From NCBI GenBank assembly GCA_015061165.1, contig SUXC01000015.1, positions 1-61,740 of the forward strand: a stretch of DNA of 61,740 nt, given 5' to 3'. The notes under the pieces are model-generated. The model saw only the letters and a list, made by a program, of their open reading frames with translations. It was not told where the DNA came from and searched no databases. Each line of letters starts with the position of its first letter. The first letter of the stretch is position 1. Positions 52,430 to 61,430 of the stretch are shown here, in pieces. A program made the translations under genes and the position numbers. This stretch comes from Bacteroidales bacterium. GTDB taxonomy: Bacteria; Bacteroidota; Bacteroidia; Bacteroidales; Paludibacteraceae.

Positions 52430-53041
52430 ATGAAAAAAATTTACACAACAATCCTTTTACTCGGTATGGCAATCAGCATGAGTGCATCTTTCCATCTCAC
52501 TATTGAGAAATGGGTGGAAGATGATTTGGTTAGCATTGATGTAACCAAAGACACTACGATTATTGTTACCGAATACGAGTATGATGAAGACCTTGAGGAA
52601 GCCACTATGGGTGTAGAAGGTGTGATGTACTCCGATGAATCACAACAAATTACAGTATCTATTACACGCTCTGCCGAAGGTATCTTCGACCAATTCTGCG
52701 CTGCAGGCAACTGTGTACCAGGCAATAGCGAATTGACTCAAGAACTCGAGTTTACGATTGGCAGCATGGCATCTATGCGCCGTTGGTTTACCCACTATAC
52801 GGTATATGAGGCAGGTACAGAAACTATTGTATATTCATTCAACGACGGTATCAACCCTGCCCTCACGCTGACTGTGAAATATAGCTATATGGATGAGGAT
52901 ACTGCTGTAGATAATGTGGTAGTACTTCCTACCAACAACATTATCTACAATCTGCTTGGACAACGCATGCCTACTACCAATTGGGAGGATTTGTCGGCAG
53001 GTATCTATATCATCAACGGCAAGAAATACATCAAACAATAA
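52430..53041 (+). CDS. Secreted protein with T9SS-like C-terminus
   Basis: 203 residues, signal peptide IYTTILLLGMAISMSAS. The middle (~25-150) is a beta-rich domain of unknown family with two cysteines (FCAAGNCVPG). The C-terminal ~50 residues (NIIYNLLGQRMPTTNWEDLS then AGIYIINGKKYIKQ) look like a type A type-9-secretion sorting domain, with GQ, L-x-x-GIYI and K-K-x-x-K. It lies between Omp28-related genes 1 and 2. No function is assigned. Confidence 0.75.
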   Translation: MKKIYTTILLLGMAISMSASFHLTIEKWVEDDLVSIDVTKDTTIIVTEYEYDEDLEEATMGVEGVMYSDESQQITVSITRSAEGIFDQFCAAGNCVPGNSELTQELEFTIGSMASMRRWFTHYTVYEAGTETIVYSFNDGINPALTLTVKYSYMDEDTAVDNVVVLPTNNIIYNLLGQRMPTTNWEDLSAGIYIINGKKYIKQ

Positions 53042-53095
53042 TCGGTACAAGATTCAGCAAACGATAACATAAACATATAATATTTATATTAAGGT

Positions 53096-54484
53096 ATGAA
53101 AAAGATTTTTACTTTTGTTCTGCTTTTTGTAGCAGTAATGATGTCGGCACAAGAGGTACCAGCATCTTTCCCTCGTAAGTACCTCATCGAACACTTCACA
53201 GGCGACCAATGCGGCTATTGTCCTGGTGGTATGTTCAGTATTGTGGAATATATTGACAACACCTCTATCCCATGTATTTGGGTAAGTCACCACTATGGTT
53301 ACAATAATGATGAATATACTATTCCTGAGAATGCTAAAATTGGCAAAGCTGTCGGTGTACAAGGTGCCCCTAACATGGCCATGAACCGTACTAAAGTTAC
53401 GGGTACATCTATCGCTTTCCATCCTGGTTACTTGGTCGACGAGGGTTTTCCTGAACTGATTGCCAGCAAGTGCGACACCGTAGCCGAGGCATCTGTAGTA
53501 ATAGACCACACCTACGATGCTGCTACTCGCGCACTCAACGTTACAGTGAGCGGTCAAGTGGCGAATGCCGAGGTAACAGAGTATTTGCTCACCGTTCTCA
53601 TCAAGGAGAATGGTTTAATTGGTAAACAATCAGACTACAATTACTACTCATTCCAGAGTAAAGGATTTAAGGAGTTTATACACCCACGCGTAGCACGTGA
53701 TATACTCTGCTCTGAAGCCTTAGGTGACACCGTTGCTGTAGAGAATCAAGCATATAGCAAGAATTACATCTTTACTATACCTGAGGAATGGGTAGCAGAG
53801 AACTGCGGTATTGTGGCTTATATTACTCCATTGGCTAAGAAACCTATCATCAACGCAGAGGAGACTCCATTGGTAGCAGGCACTACTGGTGGCGAAGAGT
53901 ACTTGCCATTTGGTGTTACCGAGACTCAAGCACCATCTAATGCAAGTAAATTAAAATTTGATAATTTTACTATTAACAAACCATCTGACAACAAACTTGT
54001 GCTTCAACTCATTGCATCTTCATCAAGTCGTTCTCAGTTGTATGGTCCTATGAAATTGGTTGTTGATTTAGAATTTAATACGCCAGATACCATTATTCCA
54101 ATGGATACATTAGATTATGTGGCAGGCGATGAACTCAACACCTTTAGTGCTGGTACAGTAGATTTAGCTACACAAACTTTTGGTGGTTCACGTATGCTCT
54201 ACTACTTATCTACCAGTTTGGAGGAAGACGTATGGCAATGGTGCCATGCATGGCGTATAAAGAGTGGCAAATTCTTGATGGACAATAATGGTGGTTTCAT
54301 TACAACAGGTAACTTGTACAACGGCAAATACTTTAGCATCACTTGCACATTGCCAGAATCTACTGATGTGGAAAACGTTGTTTTTGACAAGGCACATGTA
54401 GAAAAGCTGATGCGTGAGGGACAATTCATCATTCGTATTGATGGCGTGGAATACGATATCCAAGGTCGTGTAATTAAGCAATAA
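53096..54484 (+). CDS. Omp28-related protein 2
   Basis: 462 residues, signal peptide (FTFVLLFVAVMMSAQ). The thioredoxin-like domain has LIEHFTGDQCGYCPGGMFSI, CxxC near residue 40, and WVSHHYGYNNDEYTIPENA. The Omp28 Ig-like part (VVIDHTYDAATRALNVTVSG; HPRVARDILCSEALGDTV; VAENCGIVAYITPLAKKPII) follows. About 150 extra C-terminal residues end HVEKLMREGQFIIRIDGVEY then DIQGRVIKQ, the shared tail motif. The stop codon (TAATG) overlaps the start of the next relative, so the two are coupled and probably arose by tandem duplication. Confidence 0.88.
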   Translation: MKKIFTFVLLFVAVMMSAQEVPASFPRKYLIEHFTGDQCGYCPGGMFSIVEYIDNTSIPCIWVSHHYGYNNDEYTIPENAKIGKAVGVQGAPNMAMNRTKVTGTSIAFHPGYLVDEGFPELIASKCDTVAEASVVIDHTYDAATRALNVTVSGQVANAEVTEYLLTVLIKENGLIGKQSDYNYYSFQSKGFKEFIHPRVARDILCSEALGDTVAVENQAYSKNYIFTIPEEWVAENCGIVAYITPLAKKPIINAEETPLVAGTTGGEEYLPFGVTETQAPSNASKLKFDNFTINKPSDNKLVLQLIASSSSRSQLYGPMKLVVDLEFNTPDTIIPMDTLDYVAGDELNTFSAGTVDLATQTFGGSRMLYYLSTSLEEDVWQWCHAWRIKSGKFLMDNNGGFITTGNLYNGKYFSITCTLPESTDVENVVFDKAHVEKLMREGQFIIRIDGVEYDIQGRVIKQ

Positions 54485-55856
54485 TGAAGCGGTTTAGTAT
54501 CATACTATTGCTTTTAGCAACAATAAAAATGTCGGCGGAAACGCCGACATTTTTTCCACGTAAGTTCCTTCTGGAACATTTTACCAGCGCGAACTGCAAC
54601 CAATGTCCTATGGGCATGAAATATATTGTGGACTATCTTGACTGGCAAACTACTCCATATATTTGGGTGAGCCATCATGCGGTTTATGGTACGGACGAAT
54701 ACACTCTGCCTGAAAGCAATGAGTTGGCCATGAACTATTTAGGTATATATAGCGTACCAAGCGTTGTCTTTAATCGTACAGAGCAACAAGGTTCCTTAGC
54801 AATAGGAGCATGGGATTTAGAGTCTTGGAACATCGAAGAAAGAAAAGCAGAAGATGATACATTGGCAGAAGCATCTATTAGGATAGACCATCATTTTGAT
54901 GCAGCGACTCGACAATTAGACATTACTGTAAACGGACAAGTTGCTAATATAGATAGAACAGAGTATTTACTCAACATTTTGATTAAAGAGAATCGTTTAG
55001 TAGGCGAACAAGCGGATGCTTTTACATCTTGGAAATGTGTGGATTGGCGGGAGTATATGCATCCTCGTGTAGTACGTGATTTTGTTACTGGTACTTTTGG
55101 CGACACTGTACATGTAACCAACCAAGCATATCAGTATTCCATCAGTTATACACTGAATAGTGAGTGGATTGCAGAAAATTGCTGCATTGTAGCATATCTC
55201 ACACCACTGGAAAAGAAACCCATTATTAATGCTGAGCAAGTTGCTATTGTGAAAGGAACTCTGGGTGGAGAAGAATATGGTCCATATGGAGTAACCGAAA
55301 GCAAGGGCCCTAATGCCTCCATTACTTTCGATAGTGTACGTGTATCAAAAGTAGCGGATAATCAGTTAGAAATCATGTTGTTATCTTCCAAGACCATTCA
55401 ATCTCGCTTTTTGGGTATATGCAAACAAGTAGGTTTTGTATATGTAAATACAGAAGCAGATGTTTTGCAACCAGGCACTTATACTATTCAAGAAGGTAAT
55501 GTATTAGGAGCCATCTCAGCAGGTTATCGCCTAGATGAAGAAGAAACGTTGGGTGGTTCAAGACTAATTATGCATTATCATCAGAGTTAAAGAATGGGAA
55601 TATCGTACCTATCCATCAATGGCGTATGAACACAGGCGAGATGACATTGAATCAAGAAGGAAACATTTCTTTAGACTTTACCACCTATAACGAAACTTCT
55701 GTTACTGCGACAGCGTTGTACGATTTCTCACCTGCGACAGGGGTAGAAGAAGTGCAGGGGAGCAGGAGTGCAGGAGTGAAGAAAGTCTTGCACAATGGGC
55801 AATTGTTCATTGAGAAGGATGGAGTGTGGTACACTATTCTTGGTTATAGGTTATAG
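54484..55856 (+). pseudogene. Omp28-related protein 3, frameshifted near 55565
   Basis: The first frame (54484-55590, 368 codons) matches Omp28-related protein 2 throughout: LLEHFTSANCNQCPMGMKYI (CxxC), IRIDHHFDAATRQLDITVNG, HPRVVRDFVTGTFGDTV. It ends abruptly after LGGSRLIMHYHQS. In another frame the sequence continues NYALSSELKNGNIVPIHQWR then MNTGEMTLN, which aligns with GGSRMLYYLSTSLEEDVWQW in protein 2, and runs to 55856 with the tail VLHNGQLFIEKDGVWYTILG. One base is missing near 55566 (an A run reduced to two). The break is a real mutation or a sequencing error. Confidence 0.85.
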
Positions 55857-55888
55857 ATTAGAGGTTAGAGGCGAAGGGTAGAGACAAG
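55840..55888. repeat. Heptad tandem array, 7 units, over a stop codon
   Basis: TTGGTTA, TAGGTTA, TAGATTA, GAGGTTA, GAGGCGA, AGGGTAG, AGACAAG. It spans the last codons and stop of the frameshifted Omp28 gene and its 3' flank. Confidence 0.65.
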
Positions 55889-55896
55889 GGGATATG

Positions 55897-55933
55897 AAAA
55901 CAGCGTGGATGGAATGACCACGCTGTTTTTTAT
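55897..55933 (+). terminator. Terminator of the TlpA/Omp28 unit
   Basis: Stem AAAACAGCGTGG / CCACGCTGTTTT, 12 perfect pairs around a 9-base loop, followed by TTTATT. The A/T arms could serve the convergent minus-strand gene as well. Confidence 0.9.
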
Positions 55934-55938
55934 TCGTG

Positions 55939-55994
55939 CCTATAGCCAATATCCGATATCCGATATCCTATATCCGACCTCCAATCACCTATAG
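55939..55994. repeat. Heptad tandem array, 8 units
   Basis: CCTATAG, CCAATAT, CCGATAT, CCGATAT, CCTATAT, CCGACCT, CCAATCA, CCTATAG. Every unit opens CC and the 7-base register holds for 56 bases. It fills the gap between the convergent Omp28 and repeat-protein units and is the longest of the heptad arrays. Confidence 0.88.
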
Positions 55995-56013
55995 GCAGTT
56001 CTGCTGCTGTACA

Positions 56014-58599
56014 TTATAATCTCGCACCAGTAGCGTTGTAGGTTTGACCGTTGCGGATAATCACAAGCTGACCATTGATGATACGCTTGCGACAGTTGTT
56101 ATTGTCCGTTTGGATATTCTCCACCGCAGTAGTAGTACCATCGTAGTGGAGTTTCACGGAGTAATCGTAAGAGTTGAGTGCATCCACTTCGAGTTTCATT
56201 TTGCCATTTACCTTCTCAATAGTCACTGTACCATCGACCAAGCACCAGAGGTTCTCTGCATCCAAGTAGCCTTCTTGATCTATATAGCAAACGTATGAAG
56301 GTGCTGGACCATCAGGGAGGATACCTTTACATGCCAAAGTGGTACCTGACTCCCAAGAACCATTGATAGGATAAACACCTGCTGGAATACCAATCTCTGG
56401 ATCAAGTTCGGTAGTGTAGTCCACGATAAAATAGAAGTCTGCCACCAAAGACTCGTCAGCTGGCAACAAGAAGAGTTCTATGATACGATAACCTTCAATC
56501 CAGTCAACTACATCAACGATAGCGTTTTCTTCGAAGGTATATTCAAGGTCCTCCTCTTTATCGAATGGAATACGCTCGCGTGTGTACTGGGTACGGAAGG
56601 TAAGGTCGTATTGTACCGAGTTGTCGCAGATGAACGAAGCTACCGCAGTGAGGATACCATTTTCTACGGTAACGGTCATAGTACCCTTTTGCACAGAATA
56701 CTCGTCGTATGCTTTGGTAGTTGTATTCCAAACCTTGACATAGGTATCTGGCGCATAGAAATCGGTATGCTCAAAATTGCCATCGTTATAGAATGTACCC
56801 TCAAGACTACCTGTAGTAATACGCTCTACATTTACTTTTGCCATCAAATCGCCATCTTCACTCATACCATCTAAGATAAAGATACCAGAAGAAGTTACAG
56901 CATTAGTGAACAGTACTGCTTCTTCATTGCTGAGACCATCGAAGGTGTAAGTAACAGTATTAGTTGGAATTGGAATGGTGTAGAACATAGAGATTTCGTA
57001 TTGGATAGAATCGAAGCCCAAAACGGTAGCTGTAAGGAAGGTAGTATCATTCTTTTGCCAAATTTCACCACCAAACTCAGCGAATTTAACAGGAACATCT
57101 ACAACAGCTCCATCTTCTACAACGTGGTGAATGAGGAATGTTTGTTCCTCAACAGTGTTTGCTAAATCAAACTCGCCGCCCATCACTTGATCAATGTAGA
57201 AAATGTCAAAGGACACAGAGTACTCCTCGTTGTAGTTCGCCATTTGCAACTCCTTGGATCCAAGTGGATCAATGTAGAACATAGTCTTAGAGATATTAGG
57301 GAAGTCTAAAACTTTGATTTCCTTTACCTCTGGCACACCATAAGAGAGGTGCATGATGTAGTACTTGTAGTCCGTACCGAGCATGCGGATTTCTACTTGG
57401 TAGCCATCATCCTTGCTGCCCGTAATCTTGAGGTTACAAATGATAGACTCAATGACTTCTTCCGTCTTCAAGTCAGTCAAGTAAACGTATGAAGTACCAG
57501 TAGGATATTCCGCTGGCGTGGTAACTGTAGTAGCGTTGTAGGCAGCATTGATTACGTATTCAGATGTGCTGGCATCAACCAAAATCGTTTGCTGTGACAT
57601 GCCAAAAGCATCGTTGATAATCGCGCTAGTAGAGGTGATTTCGATGGTGTCCTTAGGTTGTACAGGTGCTTCCATAGCAATATTGTAGAAGCATGTGTCG
57701 TTGGTAAATGCTTCACACATGAATATATATGTCAAACCGCCATAGATATTCTCGGCACCGTATATGACACCATCGAGCTCCATCACACTTTTCTCTTTGC
57801 CATTGTGAACGATCTTACTATTTTCATCATCCATGAGTTTGTGTGTATAATAACCATCTACACCAGTCTCTGTGAAGAAAGTGAGGTCCACTTCCATCAC
57901 ACTGTCTTTACCCGCAATGCGGAAACGATCTTCTTCTGGAGTGATAGAGCAGTTGTAGAGTGCGACATCCAGTTTGGATTGTGCCTTGATAACTTTGTGT
58001 TCAGCATGAACCTTGAAGTAGCCATATTCGGGGGCACCCTCTTCCAAACCTCTGGTGACCAACATCACAGCATCCAAGGTATATTTGACAAGGTTGTCGC
58101 TTACTTTCTCCTCTTGGATAGTCAATTCGCAAGTCTTGTAGTAGTGGGTTTTGCCATTTGCCTCTGGGAACATACACCATGAGAACCATATATCCAAGTC
58201 TTTCTCTGTGTAAGTGCCAGCAGGTGAATTTGCATTGTCAGAATAGATATCAAAGATAAATTTGTAGCGCTCGTTGTCAAGTGTAATATACCAATCGCCA
58301 GCATCGTAGTAGATTGGATCATCGTAGAAAGATGAGAAATGCACTTCGGTAGTGTCCAAACCCGTGAGTTGAGCAGGTGCTTTCGCTGCTGTGTAAGGGG
58401 TTGCATTCCATGTAGCAGGTTGTTCTGCAACACGTTTTGCTGGTGTGCGAGCAAGTTGGTGCAATGATTGCAGGTTGTTGCTCAGGTGCTCCTTAGCCAT
58501 GAGGGTTTTCAGGGCTTGTGGCTTGCTGGTCTGTGCGGTTTGCGCTAACGCAAACAAGGACAAACTTGCCACGAGGATAAGAGAAAAAATCTTTTTCAT
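56014..58599 (-). CDS. Secreted repeat-domain protein A
   Basis: 861 residues, signal peptide (IFSLILVASLSLFALAQ). Behind a basic N-terminal segment, most of the protein is built from diverged units of roughly 100-110 residues. Each opens with strands around W/Y-x-I-x-L, passes AGTYTEKDLDI-like turns and closes Y-x-I-x-M-x-Y-x-x-P-x-P-x-x-T (for example ISMFYTIPIPTNTVTYTF). The tail is KRIINGQLVIIRNGQTYNAT then GARL. I do not recognise a named family; a string of lipocalin- or Ig-like beta domains is plausible. It lies 29 bases downstream of its paralogue and is probably cotranscribed. Export by type 9 secretion is inferred. Confidence 0.78.
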   Translation of the reverse strand: MKKIFSLILVASLSLFALAQTAQTSKPQALKTLMAKEHLSNNLQSLHQLARTPAKRVAEQPATWNATPYTAAKAPAQLTGLDTTEVHFSSFYDDPIYYDAGDWYITLDNERYKFIFDIYSDNANSPAGTYTEKDLDIWFSWCMFPEANGKTHYYKTCELTIQEEKVSDNLVKYTLDAVMLVTRGLEEGAPEYGYFKVHAEHKVIKAQSKLDVALYNCSITPEEDRFRIAGKDSVMEVDLTFFTETGVDGYYTHKLMDDENSKIVHNGKEKSVMELDGVIYGAENIYGGLTYIFMCEAFTNDTCFYNIAMEAPVQPKDTIEITSTSAIINDAFGMSQQTILVDASTSEYVINAAYNATTVTTPAEYPTGTSYVYLTDLKTEEVIESIICNLKITGSKDDGYQVEIRMLGTDYKYYIMHLSYGVPEVKEIKVLDFPNISKTMFYIDPLGSKELQMANYNEEYSVSFDIFYIDQVMGGEFDLANTVEEQTFLIHHVVEDGAVVDVPVKFAEFGGEIWQKNDTTFLTATVLGFDSIQYEISMFYTIPIPTNTVTYTFDGLSNEEAVLFTNAVTSSGIFILDGMSEDGDLMAKVNVERITTGSLEGTFYNDGNFEHTDFYAPDTYVKVWNTTTKAYDEYSVQKGTMTVTVENGILTAVASFICDNSVQYDLTFRTQYTRERIPFDKEEDLEYTFEENAIVDVVDWIEGYRIIELFLLPADESLVADFYFIVDYTTELDPEIGIPAGVYPINGSWESGTTLACKGILPDGPAPSYVCYIDQEGYLDAENLWCLVDGTVTIEKVNGKMKLEVDALNSYDYSVKLHYDGTTTAVENIQTDNNNCRKRIINGQLVIIRNGQTYNATGARL

Positions 58600-58628
58600 T
58601 GTTCTTTGTTTTTTATTGATTGTTTGTG

Positions 58629-61295
58629 TTATAGTTTCATACCTTGAGTATTATACTCTACCCCATTCTTGCGAATGATTAGCTGACCATTCTTGATATA
58701 TTTTACAGAACGAGTACCTTCCAGCGGTATATCAATGATATTTGTGGTAACAGAGCCATCGTAAATAATATGCACTGGCACATCGTAGGAGTTGAATGCA
58801 TTGACTTCGAGATAAAGTTTGCCGTTTTTCTTTGCTACAGTGACAGTACCCTTTACCCACATGTAGATTTCATTCAAATATCCTTGTGCATCTGTAGTTG
58901 CATAGAAAGGAGTAGAAATTTGATTTTGGTCGTCAGGTCCAGCATTGCCAAGTATTGTACCTGGTCGGAAGGACTTGTTGATTTTGTACTCGCCTTCAGG
59001 GATGAGGATATCCGCATCGGTAGAGTCCACCAAGAAGTGCATAGCCATGAGGTCGGATTGGTCAGCCGCTCCGATAGCGAGGTATATCCATCCTTCCTCT
59101 TCGGATTTATCCATCGTGGACAGAATATCGGCAGCCGTATAAACCTTATCGACGCTACCTGTAGGCATATCGCCACGCAGGTATTCACGCTCATAGTGAG
59201 CAGTCATGGTGATATGATAATATACGCTATCCGCACAAATGGCTTCAGCCACCGCGGTAATATTGCCATCAGCATCCATAGTGACAGTCATTGTGCCTGT
59301 CTCAAGCGGCATGATAGCCGTTACGTAATCACCTTCCATTTTGGCAATATAGGTATTGCGATACTCCATTTCCATACGTCCACCTTCTGCACCGAACTTG
59401 CCAAACAAACCATCATTGACAAAGGTGCCTTCAATATCTTGAGAGAGCGGGCTGAATGCCACTATATACGTAGTATCTGATGATGGGCCATATAGTTGGT
59501 AATATCCCTCTTCGTTGCGCAAATCTCCAAATTCTACGGGGAAAGAGAGCGTAACGGTGTCAATAGGTGTTGGCACTACATACCATAGTTCAATATCATA
59601 GAGCGTAGCATCCATACTGATGAGTTGGGCTTGCATAATCGTGGTATCACCCAGTTGGAAGACACGCCCATTGATGTCTGCCAATTCGGTGTAAGCACCT
59701 GTAACAGAGTCTTTCACACCACAATAATCTCTATCCACATCTTGCAAGGAGAACGTACTGCCCATTTCCACACCGCGAATATTGATAGAAGCATAATAGT
59801 GCTCATCTTTGTTCTCGAAGAGGAGGTCATTGTTCATGTCAGGGGTGAAAGTGGCAACTGCGGAATGATTGAAGCGTACTACCATAGTATCTTGAGGCAT
59901 TGGCACAACATACGATAAATCCAAATTATATACCACGTTATCATCGCCTCGCATCGTACCCGTGATTGTCCAATGGGCAGAATTATCCATCTTCACATGC
60001 AAAGTCGCATCTAAGGAATGAATAGTTTGATTGTTCTTCACATCCTGTAATTCGATGGTTACATCTTCTTTTGCGTAGGTCCCTTCTTCTGCTTCGGTAG
60101 CCATCCATGCACCAGAAAGAATGTATTGATCGTTCTTAGCATCGAAACTTACCACACCCAATTCCTCTGACAACGCATCATTAAGAATTAGATTGGTGGC
60201 TTTAAGTTCTACAGAGTCAGTAGGTGCAGGGAATGTATGTGTCATTCTGATAACATATAATACGGTATCGCGCGTGAGGAGTGCCACATTCGCCACACAT
60301 GCCAAATTATTATTCTTGAACTCAGTGGCCACTTCCGCTTGAATGGATAGGACATCCAATTTTTCCTCGTTATAGATGAAATAGGTTTGCTGCAAATCAA
60401 TATGCTTCATTGCATATTTGCCCACCAACGTATTGCTATTGATAGTAACAGTGGCTTCCATTACGCTATTGATACCTTCCAACGTGAATGTATCTTCGCT
60501 GCGCGATAAGGTGGTATTGGTAATTTCTGCAGTTATTTGCTTTGTAGGTGTGATGCTATTGTGAACACAAGTAACGATATAGGTAACACCATCTTCGCCT
60601 ATGAGTGTGGCATTAGCAATGGTTTGGGTAAGATTATCGCTGACTTTTTTCTGCTCAACTGTGAGGGTAACATCAGCAAACATCACATATCCCGAAGGTG
60701 TTTGTAGATGTGTATCTGCCATATTGATGTCATCATTGGCAGTAGTGAAAGTACCGAAGCCATTGTTGGCAGGAGCATAGTAGGCAAGTTCCAATCTGTA
60801 GCCATATTCAGGTTGCGAGGGATCGGTACCCTCCATACGCATAAACCAATCTTTGTAATTGGTGTCATAGCCAAATTGGCTAAAACCAGCGAAGTTGAGA
60901 GTAACCGTCTCTTGCTGCTTGTAGGTGCCTATGATATGGAAGACCTGGTCTTCTGCCGTAGGTTCTTCATCGAATGGTGCTGTAGAAAGGTTGGCATCTA
61001 TGATTTCTACTTTTCCATCCTTACTCCATGCGGCCTTGCCTGTCAATGTGAGTTTACCGACAGTAGCATAATACACTTCATACGTTTTGTAACTGCCATT
61101 GTACTCGTTGAGGTAAATGGTAATCTTACCGTATGTATCGTGCTGACCATATAGTACAAGGTTAGCATATCTGCCTGTACCCTGTACCTCTTTGTTGGTT
61201 ATGTCAAATTCTATTTCTTCTACTGTTTGTGCATAGATATTCGCACTGTAGAAAAGTGTGGTCAAAAAGGAAAGAATAAAGATGATTTTTCTCAT
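58629..61295 (-). CDS. Secreted repeat-domain protein B
   Basis: 888 residues from MRKIIFILSFLTTLFYSANI (a Met two codons earlier, at 61301, is equally possible). Signal peptide ends near IYAQ. It has the same unit architecture as protein A: LTVEQKKVSDNLTQTIANAT against LTIQEEKVSDNLVKYTLDAV there, and repeated endings VYNLDLSYVVPMPQDTMVV, LYDIELWYVVPTPIDTVTL, LYVIRMTHTFPAPTDSVEL. The tail is VKYIKNGQLIIRKNGVEYNT then QGMKL. Five or six units can be counted by eye. Its promoter is at 61332-61362. Function unknown; probably surface-exposed. Confidence 0.8.
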   Translation of the reverse strand: MRKIIFILSFLTTLFYSANIYAQTVEEIEFDITNKEVQGTGRYANLVLYGQHDTYGKITIYLNEYNGSYKTYEVYYATVGKLTLTGKAAWSKDGKVEIIDANLSTAPFDEEPTAEDQVFHIIGTYKQQETVTLNFAGFSQFGYDTNYKDWFMRMEGTDPSQPEYGYRLELAYYAPANNGFGTFTTANDDINMADTHLQTPSGYVMFADVTLTVEQKKVSDNLTQTIANATLIGEDGVTYIVTCVHNSITPTKQITAEITNTTLSRSEDTFTLEGINSVMEATVTINSNTLVGKYAMKHIDLQQTYFIYNEEKLDVLSIQAEVATEFKNNNLACVANVALLTRDTVLYVIRMTHTFPAPTDSVELKATNLILNDALSEELGVVSFDAKNDQYILSGAWMATEAEEGTYAKEDVTIELQDVKNNQTIHSLDATLHVKMDNSAHWTITGTMRGDDNVVYNLDLSYVVPMPQDTMVVRFNHSAVATFTPDMNNDLLFENKDEHYYASINIRGVEMGSTFSLQDVDRDYCGVKDSVTGAYTELADINGRVFQLGDTTIMQAQLISMDATLYDIELWYVVPTPIDTVTLSFPVEFGDLRNEEGYYQLYGPSSDTTYIVAFSPLSQDIEGTFVNDGLFGKFGAEGGRMEMEYRNTYIAKMEGDYVTAIMPLETGTMTVTMDADGNITAVAEAICADSVYYHITMTAHYEREYLRGDMPTGSVDKVYTAADILSTMDKSEEEGWIYLAIGAADQSDLMAMHFLVDSTDADILIPEGEYKINKSFRPGTILGNAGPDDQNQISTPFYATTDAQGYLNEIYMWVKGTVTVAKKNGKLYLEVNAFNSYDVPVHIIYDGSVTTNIIDIPLEGTRSVKYIKNGQLIIRKNGVEYNTQGMKL

Positions 61296-61331
61296 ACCCA
61301 TACAAAATTAAACAATTATCCAATTTGGGCA

Positions 61332-61362
61332 CAAAGGTAGTAAAAATTTGCAGAATATGCAA
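61332..61362 (-). promoter_or_regulatory. Promoter for repeat-domain proteins B and A
   Basis: Minus strand: TTG (61360-61362), 20-base spacer, TACCTTTG (61332-61339), 37 bases before the ATG at 61295. Confidence 0.8.
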
Positions 61363-61373
61363 TTTTTTTTTGC

Positions 61374-61404
61374 AAAAAAATAGGCTCCCTCATGAGAGGA
61401 AGCC
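61374..61404 (-). terminator. Terminator of the gene entering from the right edge
   Basis: Minus strand: GGCTTCCTC / GAGGGAGCC (one G-T pair) with a 4-base loop, followed by TATTTTTTT. It lies 27 bases past the stop of the partial gene. Confidence 0.85.
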
Positions 61405-61430
61405 CATTTTTGTATATTCAGTGAATATGA

